DNA from: Pectobacterium parmentieri
Lineage (GTDB): Bacteria > Pseudomonadota > Gammaproteobacteria > Enterobacterales > Enterobacteriaceae
NCBI RefSeq assembly: GCF_001742145.1
Contig: NZ_CP015749.1
Span: 2,542,001 to 2,606,000, forward strand
Direction of reading: 5' to 3'
DNA: 64,000 nucleotides
This document shows, piece after piece, positions 35,043-43,817 of the stretch (the first letter of the stretch is position 1; every line of letters starts with the position of its first letter). The position numbers and the translations under genes are program-made. Under the pieces are notes generated by a model. The model was not told where the DNA came from. It saw only the letters and a program-made list of their open reading frames with translations, and did not search any database.

Positions 35043-35669
35043 ATGAAACGGGGTTATATAAAAAGCGGCATTTTACCTTTTCTTTTTCTTTCTCTCTCTA
35101 TCGGGGCGCATGCGCAAGACTTCCCCACGTTTGTTACAGACTTCACCAGTGTGTTGCAAAAGAGTAAATTATCACAAAAAGACTATAACCAATTTATTGA
35201 ACTCACTGACTCCTATTTTGTTCCAGCTAACTATGGTGTAAGCATAGCGAAAAAAGATAAAGTCAGTTATAAAAATAACGAAATAATGCCAAAACTTGAA
35301 TCTGACTTCAGCTTTATCTTCAATGGTTCAAATGGAAAATCAGCTTTTATTTCATTTCTACAAGAAATAAAAAACCTACCGCCGTCAGAAAAATATTTTG
35401 AAAAATCCTACACGGATGCAGGATCGGTCTTCGTCATGAATTACTATATGCTGTCATCAGGTATCATTAATATCCAGATGGACATCGTTTCTCCTCCAGG
35501 CCTCAAAGGGATTGTTATTAATCTGCTTAACGAAAGGGAATCTGAACTTAGACAAGAAGCAGGCGAAAGGGCTTATATCTATCAATTCAAAAAAACAAAT
35601 GAGACCTATAAGATGGTCAGCGCCAACGCCTATTCATCTTCAGATAAACGAATCTGCATGTCCTGCTAA
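35043..35669 (+). CDS. Secreted hypothetical protein
   Basis: 208 residues from ATG 35043. The signal peptide MKRGYIKSGILPFLFLSLSIG..AHA ends before QDFPTFVTDF. The mature protein has no recognised family and ends with a Cys pair (ICMSC) that may form a disulfide. A possible upstream start at 35034 would add three residues. It is AT-rich, unlike the core genes, and directly precedes two related secreted-protein genes in the same direction. The three are probably one transcript. Confidence 0.7.
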   Translation: MKRGYIKSGILPFLFLSLSIGAHAQDFPTFVTDFTSVLQKSKLSQKDYNQFIELTDSYFVPANYGVSIAKKDKVSYKNNEIMPKLESDFSFIFNGSNGKSAFISFLQEIKNLPPSEKYFEKSYTDAGSVFVMNYYMLSSGIINIQMDIVSPPGLKGIVINLLNERESELRQEAGERAYIYQFKKTNETYKMVSANAYSSSDKRICMSC

Positions 35670-35691
35670 CGTGATTTCAATGGAATTGAAA

Positions 35692-36489
35692 ATGATAAAA
35701 ATCATAATAAAATCCCTATTATTGATAATACTTTCATCACACTATGTTAATGCAAATAATCTGGTGTGTCGTAGTCCTCTCGTCATTCAGTCGTTGATCA
35801 AAGAAGATCAAGAGAAAGCACAACCCATCAGCGATCGCGTATCCTTAGAGACAATTAAAAAAATTGAGTTTGAATATGACATCATTATCACAAAACTTAA
35901 AACAAAGAATAACCTAAGCTGCTTTGGCAAAGCCAAGATAAAAATCCCCTCCGAGGTGTTAAATTTTTTAAAATACTATCCCCTTATGGATAATGGAGAT
36001 CCTAAAGCAAAAAGCATTTACCGCTCCAATCTCTATCTTCATAAAAAAGGGGATGGATATATTGTATCGGATCGTGTCTATTATAATGTTCATATTGCTG
36101 ATAATCAGCAAGAAACCAATATTATGTATCCACATGATGAGTCAGTCTCGCGCACACTTTACGGCCTGGCCTGGTTACAAGAAAATGCAGCAAGGCTGGA
36201 AGAACAATCGCCACGATTTAAGTATAATAAAGCAATTGTCGAGTTCAGAGAGGCTGATAGTGAGTTAAATACTTACTGGAGTAGTCTACCTGATTATATT
36301 AAAGGGCAACTGAAAGGGGATGCACGGCAGTGGATAAAAAATAAAAATAAAAAATGCGGTGCAATAGAAACTATAGCGAATAAACCTCGTTCGATGGAAG
36401 AACATGCAAAAATTTATACCTGTCAACAGCAGATGACCAAGGAAAGGCTGACGCAACTTGGGTTGATTAAAAACAAGGAAAAAAAATGA
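35692..36489 (+). CDS. Secreted LprI-like protein, paralogue 1
   Basis: 265 residues. I chose ATG 35692 (GGAATTGAAA upstream) over ATG 35680. The signal peptide ends ..SHYVNA before NNLVCRSPLV. The C-terminal part, RQWIKNKNKKCGAIET..AKIYTCQQQMTKERLTQL, has the W..KK-C..YxC..R pattern of the lysozyme-inhibitor LprI-like domain. It shares layout with the next gene: a Cys near the mature N-terminus, LYGLAWLQENA matching IYAVAWLSENA, and the same C-terminal Cys pair. Periplasmic or secreted; the function is not shown. Confidence 0.7.
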   Translation: MIKIIIKSLLLIILSSHYVNANNLVCRSPLVIQSLIKEDQEKAQPISDRVSLETIKKIEFEYDIIITKLKTKNNLSCFGKAKIKIPSEVLNFLKYYPLMDNGDPKAKSIYRSNLYLHKKGDGYIVSDRVYYNVHIADNQQETNIMYPHDESVSRTLYGLAWLQENAARLEEQSPRFKYNKAIVEFREADSELNTYWSSLPDYIKGQLKGDARQWIKNKNKKCGAIETIANKPRSMEEHAKIYTCQQQMTKERLTQLGLIKNKEKK

Positions 36490-37289
36490 AAAATATCCTT
36501 TACGCCATAATTGCGATTATCTTTTCTGCTACTTTAGCGTATGCAAAGAATGATTTTCAATGCAGCAATTCCAAAGCGGTTGAGGTCGTTAAAAAAACGT
36601 TTTCCGACCGCGCAAAATCCATGTTTTTTAAGTCTCCCTCTCAATCGGTTGATACTGTAAACGTTATTTACTCTAAAATCTCGACACAACCACGCTGGGG
36701 AGAAGCATTCTCATGCAGCCTTAGGGTTGAAATCCCAGTTAGTCAGGAGGTTGTCGATATCATTCTTAATGAAGATGATCTTTTGTACACAAAAGATCAG
36801 ATGTATAAGATCGAAAAGGACATTTTCACTAAAACAGGTGAAAGCAGAGATAATAGACTCACCGATAACAAGATCGTCATTCCGTCCTTTGCCTACGACC
36901 TTAGCGTTCTTGATAATGGCAAGGAAATAAAAGTAGAAAAAGACACTTATGATGCGCTATCCAGAGCGATTTATGCCGTGGCCTGGCTCAGTGAAAACGC
37001 AGAAAAAATAACAAAAACCGCGCAAGATAAAAAACTTGCAAGCGAAAAGGACGAGTATCTTTTCTTTTTCACTGACGTATATGGAATATTGGAAGACGCC
37101 CCCGAAGACATAAAGAGAAAATTCCACGCATCTCAAGAAGTATGGGTTAAGGACAGAATTAAAAAATGCGGAAATATCGAATCGTTAGAGGCGAGTAATC
37201 TTTCAATCAAAGAACAAATTAATGCTTATCACTGCCATAATGTAACGATGAGTGAACAAGTATCGAGTTTAAATCCAAGCGAGGATTGA
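36486..37289 (+). CDS. Secreted LprI-like protein, paralogue 2
   Basis: 267 residues with signal peptide ending ..ATLAYA before KNDFQCSNSKAVEVV. It overlaps the previous gene by 4 bases (ATGA). It aligns with that protein through AISRAIYAVAWLSENAEK-type and VWVKDRIKKCGNIE..INAYHCHNVTMSEQ segments, the latter LprI-like. The pair looks like a tandem duplication that has diverged. Unusually AT-rich. A role against lysozyme or envelope stress is only suggested by the C-terminal domain. Confidence 0.7.
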   Translation: MKNILYAIIAIIFSATLAYAKNDFQCSNSKAVEVVKKTFSDRAKSMFFKSPSQSVDTVNVIYSKISTQPRWGEAFSCSLRVEIPVSQEVVDIILNEDDLLYTKDQMYKIEKDIFTKTGESRDNRLTDNKIVIPSFAYDLSVLDNGKEIKVEKDTYDALSRAIYAVAWLSENAEKITKTAQDKKLASEKDEYLFFFTDVYGILEDAPEDIKRKFHASQEVWVKDRIKKCGNIESLEASNLSIKEQINAYHCHNVTMSEQVSSLNPSED

Positions 37290-37311
37290 TAATAACACCA
37301 ATATGGATTCA

Positions 37312-37340
37312 GGCTATTGCTTCGTATTTTAGCAATAGCC
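37312..37340 (+). terminator. Hairpin after the secreted-protein operon
   Basis: GGCTATTGC/GCAATAGCC, a perfect 9-bp stem (11 bp with flanking CA/TG), 23 bases past the last gene. No T-run follows, so termination is uncertain. Confidence 0.4.
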
Positions 37341-37510
37341 TGGATATAAACCTCTCATCCTATTAGCTCAGCCATAACGAGCAACTAATCAGCTATCGCT
37401 CGACTGGACAGAGCGCTCAAAACAGGTCGACAGAGCAATATACCTATTCATTATTCAGAGATATGTTATTTCGAAAAAAAATTCACCTTGCTGAAAAATG
37501 CAACGATAGG

Positions 37511-37536
37511 GAGAGGTATGTTTGCTCACACCTCTC
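37511..37536 (-). terminator. Hairpin after nip
   Basis: GAGAGGT/ACCTCTC, a 7-bp stem with a 12-base loop, 10 bases past the nip stop on the minus strand. It lacks a T-run, so this is a weak terminator candidate. Confidence 0.4.
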
Positions 37537-37545
37537 TTATCATGA

Positions 37546-38337
37546 TTATTTCGATGTCGTTAGACTGGCAGCCGTGAATTCTGGATAGCCTGCCGGACGA
37601 CCATTATTTAGGTTAGTCAGAAAATTGTTGTCCTTGAGAGGAATCGAGGCCGACCCATAGTCGAATGCGTTTAATCGGTTTCGCAGTTCCTGATTATTAA
37701 TGCCATCACCAAACATGGTGTACCAACTGATGATGTCTGGCGTTACAAATTTTTTATACGGATTTTCCGCATTTTCATTCGTTTTAGAGAAACGAAAGGC
37801 ATGGGTTAATGCCCCATCTTTGTGATAAACAAATTTCAGATGACCATCCTGTTTATCGATGCTCGCCGCATCTTTAGTCGTCAATTTTCCATGCGCACTG
37901 TAGCTACCATGCGTTACCACACCATTTTTAGTCCAGATTGCAACATGTTCCCAATCATGGCGGTGGCCTGAATTTACTCCATTCAGTATCTGATCTTTTA
38001 AAAAATAGAGTGAATAGAAACTACCACAATAGCGAGCACCACTAGAATTAACACAGGCGTACCGGTGCAGCGTATTTGACGAGTCAAGAAAGTTACTCCA
38101 TCGGCACCCACCTGTTATATTGCCCGATGGTTTCAGCCCGCCGTTTTGCACACCACTACGGCTCACTCCGGCGCTGGGAAAGCAGCCATCAGAATCAAAA
38201 TCAAATACTGGTGCAATCTCCCGCGCATCAATTCCGGATGGCAAGGATTGGTTTAATTTTGGGAAAGTATCTGCATGTGAAGAAAACGTAGTGAACAGTA
38301 TTGAGAAGGCTAGCGCTCTTTTTTTTCCTAAAAGCAT
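37546..38337 (-). CDS. nip: Nip, necrosis-inducing NLP family protein
   Basis: 263 residues. The start MLLGKKRALAFSILFTTFSSHA follows AAGGAG and gives a signal peptide ending before DTFPKL. The NPP1/NLP signature GHRHDWEHVAIWT is intact, including the His and acidic residues that bind a metal and membrane sphingolipids. NLPs are secreted toxins that kill dicot cells. In Pectobacterium Nip is exported by the type II (Out) system, whose genes lie 10 kb away here. Cys pairs are present (GCFPS, GGCRW, ACVNS, YCGSF). Confidence 0.92.
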   Translation of the reverse strand: MLLGKKRALAFSILFTTFSSHADTFPKLNQSLPSGIDAREIAPVFDFDSDGCFPSAGVSRSGVQNGGLKPSGNITGGCRWSNFLDSSNTLHRYACVNSSGARYCGSFYSLYFLKDQILNGVNSGHRHDWEHVAIWTKNGVVTHGSYSAHGKLTTKDAASIDKQDGHLKFVYHKDGALTHAFRFSKTNENAENPYKKFVTPDIISWYTMFGDGINNQELRNRLNAFDYGSASIPLKDNNFLTNLNNGRPAGYPEFTAASLTTSK

Positions 38338-38650
38338 ATTAACTCCTTGAATAAATGGTAGTCCTTTTAAAACCAACACTATCAATAGTCACAAAAATGT
38401 AACCATGATGAAAGTATGGAAAGATTACTTTTAGCAAGAAAGAAGAGGAAATAAAAATCATTTATTTACAACAATGAACACGAATATATTTAGCCTGCAA
38501 AATAATATATTATTTTATCATTCATACTTATTAATTCGAATTTCAGGAAAAAAGGGGGGGAAGTCGTCGAAAACGAATTTCCCCACCAATGTACATGTCA
38601 TTCGAAGTATGATGAATATAGAGAGAATCAAACTTGACACGTCAGGATCT
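38338..38650. other. Intergenic region upstream of nip
   Basis: 313 bp, AT-rich, between nip (reading away) and the end of the next minus-strand gene. It should hold the nip promoter. I see no gene and no clear operator. Confidence 0.4.
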
Positions 38651-39412
38651 TTACTCGTCACTCACCTTATAACGCTGGCTTTCAGCATCAAAACGATACT
38701 CCAGTAGAATATCGCCACCGCCGTGGGAATAACAGTTCAGCGTGATACTGCGGTTATCCACACCATTCTCAATATTCATATAAACTGGAGTCATGAAGAA
38801 GCCAAACTGGCATTGCTGAAAATCAGGCTTAAGAAGCTGATCGACATTCCCGCTTTTCTTATTAATAGCCTTGATCCCCTCAACAACCATGCCTGCATCA
38901 CTGTTTTGGTACACTCCAACGAAGCTGTGAGTCGCCGTTTGTCCCCAGAAAGGAATATCGACCTGCCCTTCTACCTTTGCGTGCGGCTCACTATCATCAA
39001 AGGATGAGACACGCCGTAAGCTAACATCATAACGTGCTTTCCCATTTGACCACTCGCCATGAAGTTCTTCCCCTACTTCCGTTAATTTAAACGGGCAATG
39101 TGTCATATCCATGTCAGACTTAACGCCCTGAACGATATATTTATCATAATCCTGAGGAGTATGAATTTCACAGATCTCAAGCGACGTTTCTGAGATCCGC
39201 CCATACAGAGGGATCGGTGCCCGGTATTTATCGTAAAAGTAGCTTCCCAAAAGGTTCTTATCTTGGTCAATACTGTATTTCTGCAATGAAAAATGCACCG
39301 GATAAGGCCCAATATAGCCTTCGTAATTGCTCACGACATACCAACCGGCATGCACTTCCCATGTTGCCGTCCACAGTCCACAGGCTATTAAGGCTGATAC
39401 TGCTAATCTCAT
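38651..39412 (-). CDS. Secreted hypothetical protein
   Basis: 253 residues. ATG 39412 (AAGGTGAATGT upstream) gives a signal peptide MRLAVSALIACGLWTATWEVHA ending before GWYVVSNYEG. The mature protein is beta-rich, with blocks YPVHFSLQKYSI, DMTHCPFKLTEVGEELHGEW and NCYSHGGGDILLEYRF. No family is recognised. It lies alone between nip and a small unknown gene, both minus strand. A periplasmic or secreted location is inferred from the signal peptide. Confidence 0.65.
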   Translation of the reverse strand: MRLAVSALIACGLWTATWEVHAGWYVVSNYEGYIGPYPVHFSLQKYSIDQDKNLLGSYFYDKYRAPIPLYGRISETSLEICEIHTPQDYDKYIVQGVKSDMDMTHCPFKLTEVGEELHGEWSNGKARYDVSLRRVSSFDDSEPHAKVEGQVDIPFWGQTATHSFVGVYQNSDAGMVVEGIKAINKKSGNVDQLLKPDFQQCQFGFFMTPVYMNIENGVDNRSITLNCYSHGGGDILLEYRFDAESQRYKVSDE

Positions 39413-39434
39413 ACATTCACCTTGTTTACCCGCC

Positions 39435-39459
39435 ATACTTTAGCCGCATGTGCGTTGGT
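39435..39459 (+). repeat. Fragment of the MITE-like repeat, copy 3
   Basis: ATACTTTAGCCGCATGTGCG and the next five bases match the left part of the repeat at 15975-16101 with one indel. The similarity then stops. A residual end of the element is likely. Confidence 0.5.
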
Positions 39460-39540
39460 TTTTCCGTAACTCACGTTATTTAGTGTGTCAGTCATGAAGC
39501 ACCGTCGTTCAAAAATGACGAACAGTTTCAGCGCATCAAT

Positions 39541-39807
39541 CTAATCATGGTGGCAGCAGGGGCAGATTTCCACCTCAGAAACCGTCATAGCTGTTGTTCC
39601 CTGGCAATCCCATTCGACACGTACAGGCTGCGCCTCTGGCTTCGAGTGATGCAAATATTTATTAACCGGGCTTTCCGTCATACCGGTAATCACCTCAGTA
39701 GCGATAAGCTCATCACCGACAAAAACACGCGCTGTCGCCTGTGATGCTTCTCGCGTTTCACCGGATTGCCGATACAAATAGTTAACCGTGAGTTTAATGC
39801 TAGACAT
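39541..39807 (-). CDS. Small hypothetical protein
   Basis: 88 residues, beta-rich with no signal peptide: MSSIKLTVNYLYRQSGETRE.., ending EVEICPCCHHD. The terminal CPCCHHD could bind a metal. The genes around it are on the minus strand too but far apart. No family recognised. Confidence 0.55.
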   Translation of the reverse strand: MSSIKLTVNYLYRQSGETREASQATARVFVGDELIATEVITGMTESPVNKYLHHSKPEAQPVRVEWDCQGTTAMTVSEVEICPCCHHD

Positions 39808-40332
39808 AACGCTTCTTAACAGGGAAAAGACCAGGAAAACAGTGTATCGCGTTCACCTGCGCTTGTAGAGCACATCCGCTGCAAGCGCTATCGCAGGATG
39901 ATGTTAATACCATGATAGTTTTAAATTTTTTAAAAATGGAAAGATTTAGTCACATAGAATCGCATGATTGGTAATCAAAAAGTTAAATCTTATATCTTTT
40001 GGGTATTAATGAAGCATAAAAAACAGCCGATATCTTTTCTGATAGGGTGTTTTTTAATGCAATTGCATTTTTCATAAATAGTGTTTGGTATAAATACCGT
40101 TTTATATTAACCGTGTTCTGACTGAACCATTTCATTAGCGTCATCGTGTTGAAGAATAGGAAATTATACTCAGCAGATTGGTGCCTCTTCCAAGGAAGAT
40201 AATTAACCTGCTGGTGTTGGTGGCACGAATCTCAACAATGGTGGCATTACTGTATGTGGTTTTAACACACTGAAGTAACTCACTGGTAAACCCCATTACC
40301 AGCATTAAATAGATATAAGAAGGAGTTATACT
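39808..40332. other. Gene-free intergenic region
   Basis: 525 bp, strongly AT-rich. It contains a hairpin CTGGTAA/TTACCAG (40283-40302) shortly before the ribosome site of the next gene. No coding region is convincing. It should hold divergent promoters for the flanking genes. Confidence 0.4.
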
Positions 40333-40863
40333 GTGGTGATTCCAGATATTCAAATCGTGAGTACAACAACCCCGGCCACCATGCCTCCTATTGGTGCTGC
40401 TGCCAATCCAACGGTTGTCGCCGCTATCAGCCCGGGGAATAAAACCGACACATCAGCAAACTCCGACTCTCAAAATATGCCAAGTTCGAACGAAAGTACG
40501 AAAGTTACGCTGTCGTCTCAAAAGAAACGTGCCACTGAAGAGAAAGATACCTCACAACCCGAACAGATTAAGGCACAGCAGAAAGCCGCTACTGAATACT
40601 CTCTGGCGATGACCAGTATTCCTTTATACAACGGTAAGCTCATTTCAGTGGTTAAATACCCAGATGGTAATTCTGAAATGTTTGATGCCTTTACAGGACA
40701 GCGCATCACACAAGAAGACTTGGCACTCATGGGTGCACTTCATGGTTCTGATGGCGAACAGGTATTACATTTTGAGAGTAAAACGTCATACAGCAATTTG
40801 TCTGCAGCCGAAGTTTATCAGCAAATTCAGGAAATGCTGCACGGTTCAGGCGATCAAGAATAA
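40333..40863 (+). CDS. Hypothetical protein with disordered Ser/Thr-rich N-terminus
   Basis: 176 residues with a GTG start 7 bases after AAGGAG. Residues 1-90 are Ser/Thr/Pro/Asn-rich and charged, with no signal peptide; residues 90-176 look folded (SIPLYNGKLISVVKYPDGNSEMFDAFTGQRITQEDLALMG). A disordered N-terminus is seen in some proteins exported without a Sec signal, but I recognise no family. A second GTG directly follows the first. Confidence 0.55.
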   Translation: MVIPDIQIVSTTTPATMPPIGAAANPTVVAAISPGNKTDTSANSDSQNMPSSNESTKVTLSSQKKRATEEKDTSQPEQIKAQQKAATEYSLAMTSIPLYNGKLISVVKYPDGNSEMFDAFTGQRITQEDLALMGALHGSDGEQVLHFESKTSYSNLSAAEVYQQIQEMLHGSGDQE

Positions 40864-40882
40864 CGGTCTTAGTAACAACGAG

Positions 40883-40915
40883 ATGCCAAGACAAATAAAC
40901 ACATTGCCTTGGCAT
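40883..40915 (+). terminator. Hairpin after the 40333 gene
   Basis: ATGCCAAG/CTTGGCAT, a perfect 8-bp stem with a 17-base loop, 20 bases past the stop. A-rich rather than T-rich sequence follows, so it is a weak terminator candidate. Confidence 0.3.
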
Positions 40916-40954
40916 TAAAGAAAAATATAACGTTACCTTAATACTATAAGATAG

Positions 40955-41542
40955 CTACTTGATAGCAACCGGTCGATTAGCAATGAGTGCTTGCGCAAAC
41001 TCAGCTAATCTTGTCAGGCCATATTCCCAGGGACCAAACCCCGCTTCTGCATTAATATGCCCTGCATCGCCCACATCAATCAGTTCACTGTCCCACGCCT
41101 GCGCCCAGTATTGGGCGCGAGTAAAACGCATTAACGGATCGTTATGGCTGGCAAATGTCAACGCCGGAACCGACAGCGGTGCAGCCTGAATGCGATCGTC
41201 GATTTCAAAACGCAGGGGCTCGGCAGGAGCCACCAGTATCACACCCGCGATCCCTTCCTGACCCTGTTGCACAATATGGCAGGAAGCCAGTGCGCCAAAG
41301 CTGTGACCGATCAGAATCACAGGCTGTGTACAGACGCTGAGCTCACGGCGGATCGCCAACACCCATCGATCCAGATCGGCCTGATACCATTCCCGCTGAC
41401 GTACACGGTGCCAGTCAGGAAAACGCCGCTCCCAATGGCTTTGCCAGTGTTCATGATCGCTGTCTCGCAATCCCGGCACCAGCACCATCGTTAGCTGCTG
41501 GCCCACTTCCGTCAGCCGCCGATCGATTTCTGTTGTCTGCAT
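40955..41542 (-). CDS. Alpha/beta hydrolase, RBBP9/YdeN family
   Basis: 195 residues. The catalytic triad of the family is visible: Ser in LIGHSFGALASC, Asp in FASHNDPLM, His in GDAGHINAEAGFGPW, the last being the diagnostic RBBP9/YdeN block. The N-terminus MVLVPGLRDSDHEHWQSHWE is also typical. A cytosolic serine hydrolase of unknown substrate. It lies 38 bp downstream of dbpA on the same strand and may be co-transcribed. Confidence 0.87.
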   Translation of the reverse strand: MQTTEIDRRLTEVGQQLTMVLVPGLRDSDHEHWQSHWERRFPDWHRVRQREWYQADLDRWVLAIRRELSVCTQPVILIGHSFGALASCHIVQQGQEGIAGVILVAPAEPLRFEIDDRIQAAPLSVPALTFASHNDPLMRFTRAQYWAQAWDSELIDVGDAGHINAEAGFGPWEYGLTRLAEFAQALIANRPVAIK

Positions 41543-41580
41543 CCGCCCTTAACACTCCTGTCTGATCTATCAGACACGGG

Positions 41581-42963
41581 CTACTTTAACAATCTGGCCT
41601 TACAACTTTTCCCTTTGATTTTACCTTTCTGGAACTGCTGCAGCGCACGTTTAGCGCTGTCTTTACGGATAGCCACATAAGCATGCAGAGGGAACATATC
41701 AATCTTCCCAACTTCCGCTGCCGTTAATCCCGCATCACCCGTTAACGCGCCGAGGATATCGCCGGGACGGATTTTGGCTTTTCTGCCACCATCGATGCAT
41801 AGCGTCATCATCTCAGGTTCGAGCGCGACCTCACCACTGCGGCTAATTTCATCCGCCGATGTCCATTTAATTCGCATACCGAGATAATCTTCAATCAGAT
41901 TAGCGCGATTCATTTCCTGTGGCGTACACAGGCTTACAGCCAGCCCCTGCGTACCCGCGCGGCCTGTTCTGCCAATGCGGTGTACGTGAACTTCAGGATC
42001 GAAAGCCAGCTCAAAATTCACCACCAGCGCCAGCTCCTTGATATCGAGACCGCGAGCCGCAACATCGGTTGCGACCAGCACACGACAGCTACGATTAGCA
42101 AAGCGTACCAGAACCTGATCGCGGTCGCGCTGTTCCAGATCGCCATGCAGCGCCGAGACGCTAATTCCACGCATGTCTAGTGCGTCAAATACGCTCTGGC
42201 AATCACGCTTCGTGTTGCAGAACACCACGCAGGAGGCTGGTTGATAATGGCTCAGAATGGCAATCAACAGCGGCAGGCGTTGCTCTTTCGTCGTCTCGTA
42301 GAAACGTTGCTCAATAGCTGACTCTTCGACGTTATCTGCAATCTCGAAACGCTGCGGCTGGCGCTGAACGCGTGCGCTGATCTGTTCGATCTCTTCGGGA
42401 TAGGTAGCAGAAAATAGTAACGTTTGACGATCGGACGGCGTATAGGAAATGACATCATCAATGGCGTCAGTAAAACCCATGTCCAGCATGCGATCCGCTT
42501 CATCCAACACCAGCACTTTCAGGCTATCCAAGGACAGTGATCGCTTGCGTAAATGATCCTGAATACGTCCCGGCGTCCCAACAACAATATGCGGTGCGTG
42601 AACCAGTGAATCGAGCTGCTGCCCCATCGGCTGACCGCCGCACAGTGTCAGAATCTTAATGTTTTGTGCAAAACGCGCCAGACGACGCAGCTCTTTGCTC
42701 ACCTGATCGGCCAGTTCACGCGTCGGGCACAGCACCAACGCCTGTGTCGTAAAGTCGCTCACGACAATACGATCCAGTAGCCCAATGCCAAATGCCGCCG
42801 TTTTGCCGCTACCGGTTTTCGCCTTGGCCCGCACGTCCGCGCCACTCAGAACAGCGGGCAACGTCGCCGCCTGGACTGGCGTCATGTCGGTATAGCCCAG
42901 TTCATTAAGATTGGATAACTGCTCTGCTGGCAGCGCGAGGGAAGAAAAAGAGGTTGTACTCAC
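41581..42963 (-). CDS. dbpA: DbpA, ATP-dependent DEAD-box RNA helicase
   Basis: 460 residues from a GTG start giving VSTTSFSSLALPAEQLSNLNELGY, which aligns with E. coli DbpA (457). An upstream in-frame ATG would add 30 residues that are not family-like. Helicase motifs are intact: AKTGSGKT, LVLDEADRML, FSATYP, ATDVAARGLD and HRIGRTGRAG. The C-terminal 75 residues form the RNA-binding domain that recognises hairpin 92 of 23S rRNA (KIRPGDILGALTGDAGL..). It acts in 50S ribosome assembly. Confidence 0.95.
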   Translation of the reverse strand: MSTTSFSSLALPAEQLSNLNELGYTDMTPVQAATLPAVLSGADVRAKAKTGSGKTAAFGIGLLDRIVVSDFTTQALVLCPTRELADQVSKELRRLARFAQNIKILTLCGGQPMGQQLDSLVHAPHIVVGTPGRIQDHLRKRSLSLDSLKVLVLDEADRMLDMGFTDAIDDVISYTPSDRQTLLFSATYPEEIEQISARVQRQPQRFEIADNVEESAIEQRFYETTKEQRLPLLIAILSHYQPASCVVFCNTKRDCQSVFDALDMRGISVSALHGDLEQRDRDQVLVRFANRSCRVLVATDVAARGLDIKELALVVNFELAFDPEVHVHRIGRTGRAGTQGLAVSLCTPQEMNRANLIEDYLGMRIKWTSADEISRSGEVALEPEMMTLCIDGGRKAKIRPGDILGALTGDAGLTAAEVGKIDMFPLHAYVAIRKDSAKRALQQFQKGKIKGKSCKARLLK

Positions 42964-43082
42964 AGTGATTACTCTACCAAGGACGAGATAACGAAGGTGA
43001 CGCCGAGTCAAAGAGCGGCGCAGATATGCCGCAATCATAGCAGAGTTCGCCATCGTTGGCCGATTTACCTCCCGTTAGGCTA

Positions 43083-43817
43083 TTAAAACAGCGAGGCGAA
43101 TCCTTTATTCACCAAAAAGCCCTGACCTTCGGGTGATAAAAGGTAGTTCGCCAACAGTCGTGCCTCACGTCGAACCGGCTTCATGATGGCCAACATGTAC
43201 TCGGCATCAATACGATAGGGATCGGGTAAATGAACCACGTGCAGATCCGGTTGGTTGAGCAGCAACGGCAGATAGCTGGCATAGCCAATGTGCATATCAC
43301 TCTGTCCGTTACGGATCAGGTAACTGCCCGCCGTCATACCGGCTGGAATGGCATGGTCTAGCCCCCCGCCTACCAACGGTTTCGCCTTGTCCCGCAGTTG
43401 ATTTCCCCATCCACGATGCAGACGTTCGATGCGATCAAAGAGTTGAAGAGCATAATCCCCGCCGGGATCACTGCCGGGCGTTGAGGTAGAAAGCACAAAG
43501 CGTGGGTCAAGCAGCGCCATCAGCCAGGATTGCGTGGTGAGTTCAGGCACATTACGCATGACGATACAAAGATGGTTGCGCGTAAACACGGAGGTTTCCT
43601 CCGCCAGTCCCAGTGCCTTCAAGCGTAAAGGGTGCGCACAGTTTGCCGATGCAAAAATATCCGCCGCGTCACCGTGCAGCACCTTTTCACTCAGTAGTCC
43701 CGCGGGGCCGAAAGTCGGTATCACCTCCACCGCGTAACGTTCACTGAATGTCGTCAGCAAAGGCGCAAACGCGAGGCGCAGGCTGCCAGCCGCATACAGG
43801 TGCAGAGGGTTGGTCAC
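43083..43817 (-). CDS. ModA-like molybdate-binding protein without signal peptide
   Basis: 244 residues. The GTG start overlaps the stop of the upstream ABC ATPase gene (GTGA). The sequence begins directly with the binding-protein fold LHLYAAGSLRLAFAPLLTTFSERY, then FGPAGLLSEKVLHGDAADIFASAN, typical of COG0725/ModA-like proteins. No signal peptide is present, so it should be cytosolic. It is the last gene of a four-gene MolABC-like operon that has a ModE-type box. It may sense or buffer oxyanion inside the cell. Substrate is inferred from family and context. Confidence 0.8.
   Translation of the reverse strand: MTNPLHLYAAGSLRLAFAPLLTTFSERYAVEVIPTFGPAGLLSEKVLHGDAADIFASANCAHPLRLKALGLAEETSVFTRNHLCIVMRNVPELTTQSWLMALLDPRFVLSTSTPGSDPGGDYALQLFDRIERLHRGWGNQLRDKAKPLVGGGLDHAIPAGMTAGSYLIRNGQSDMHIGYASYLPLLLNQPDLHVVHLPDPYRIDAEYMLAIMKPVRREARLLANYLLSPEGQGFLVNKGFASLF

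Noticed and set aside
37546..38385. A longer nip start at 38385
   Set aside because: The 16 extra residues precede a normal signal peptide and lack a ribosome site; ATG 38337 follows AAGGAG.
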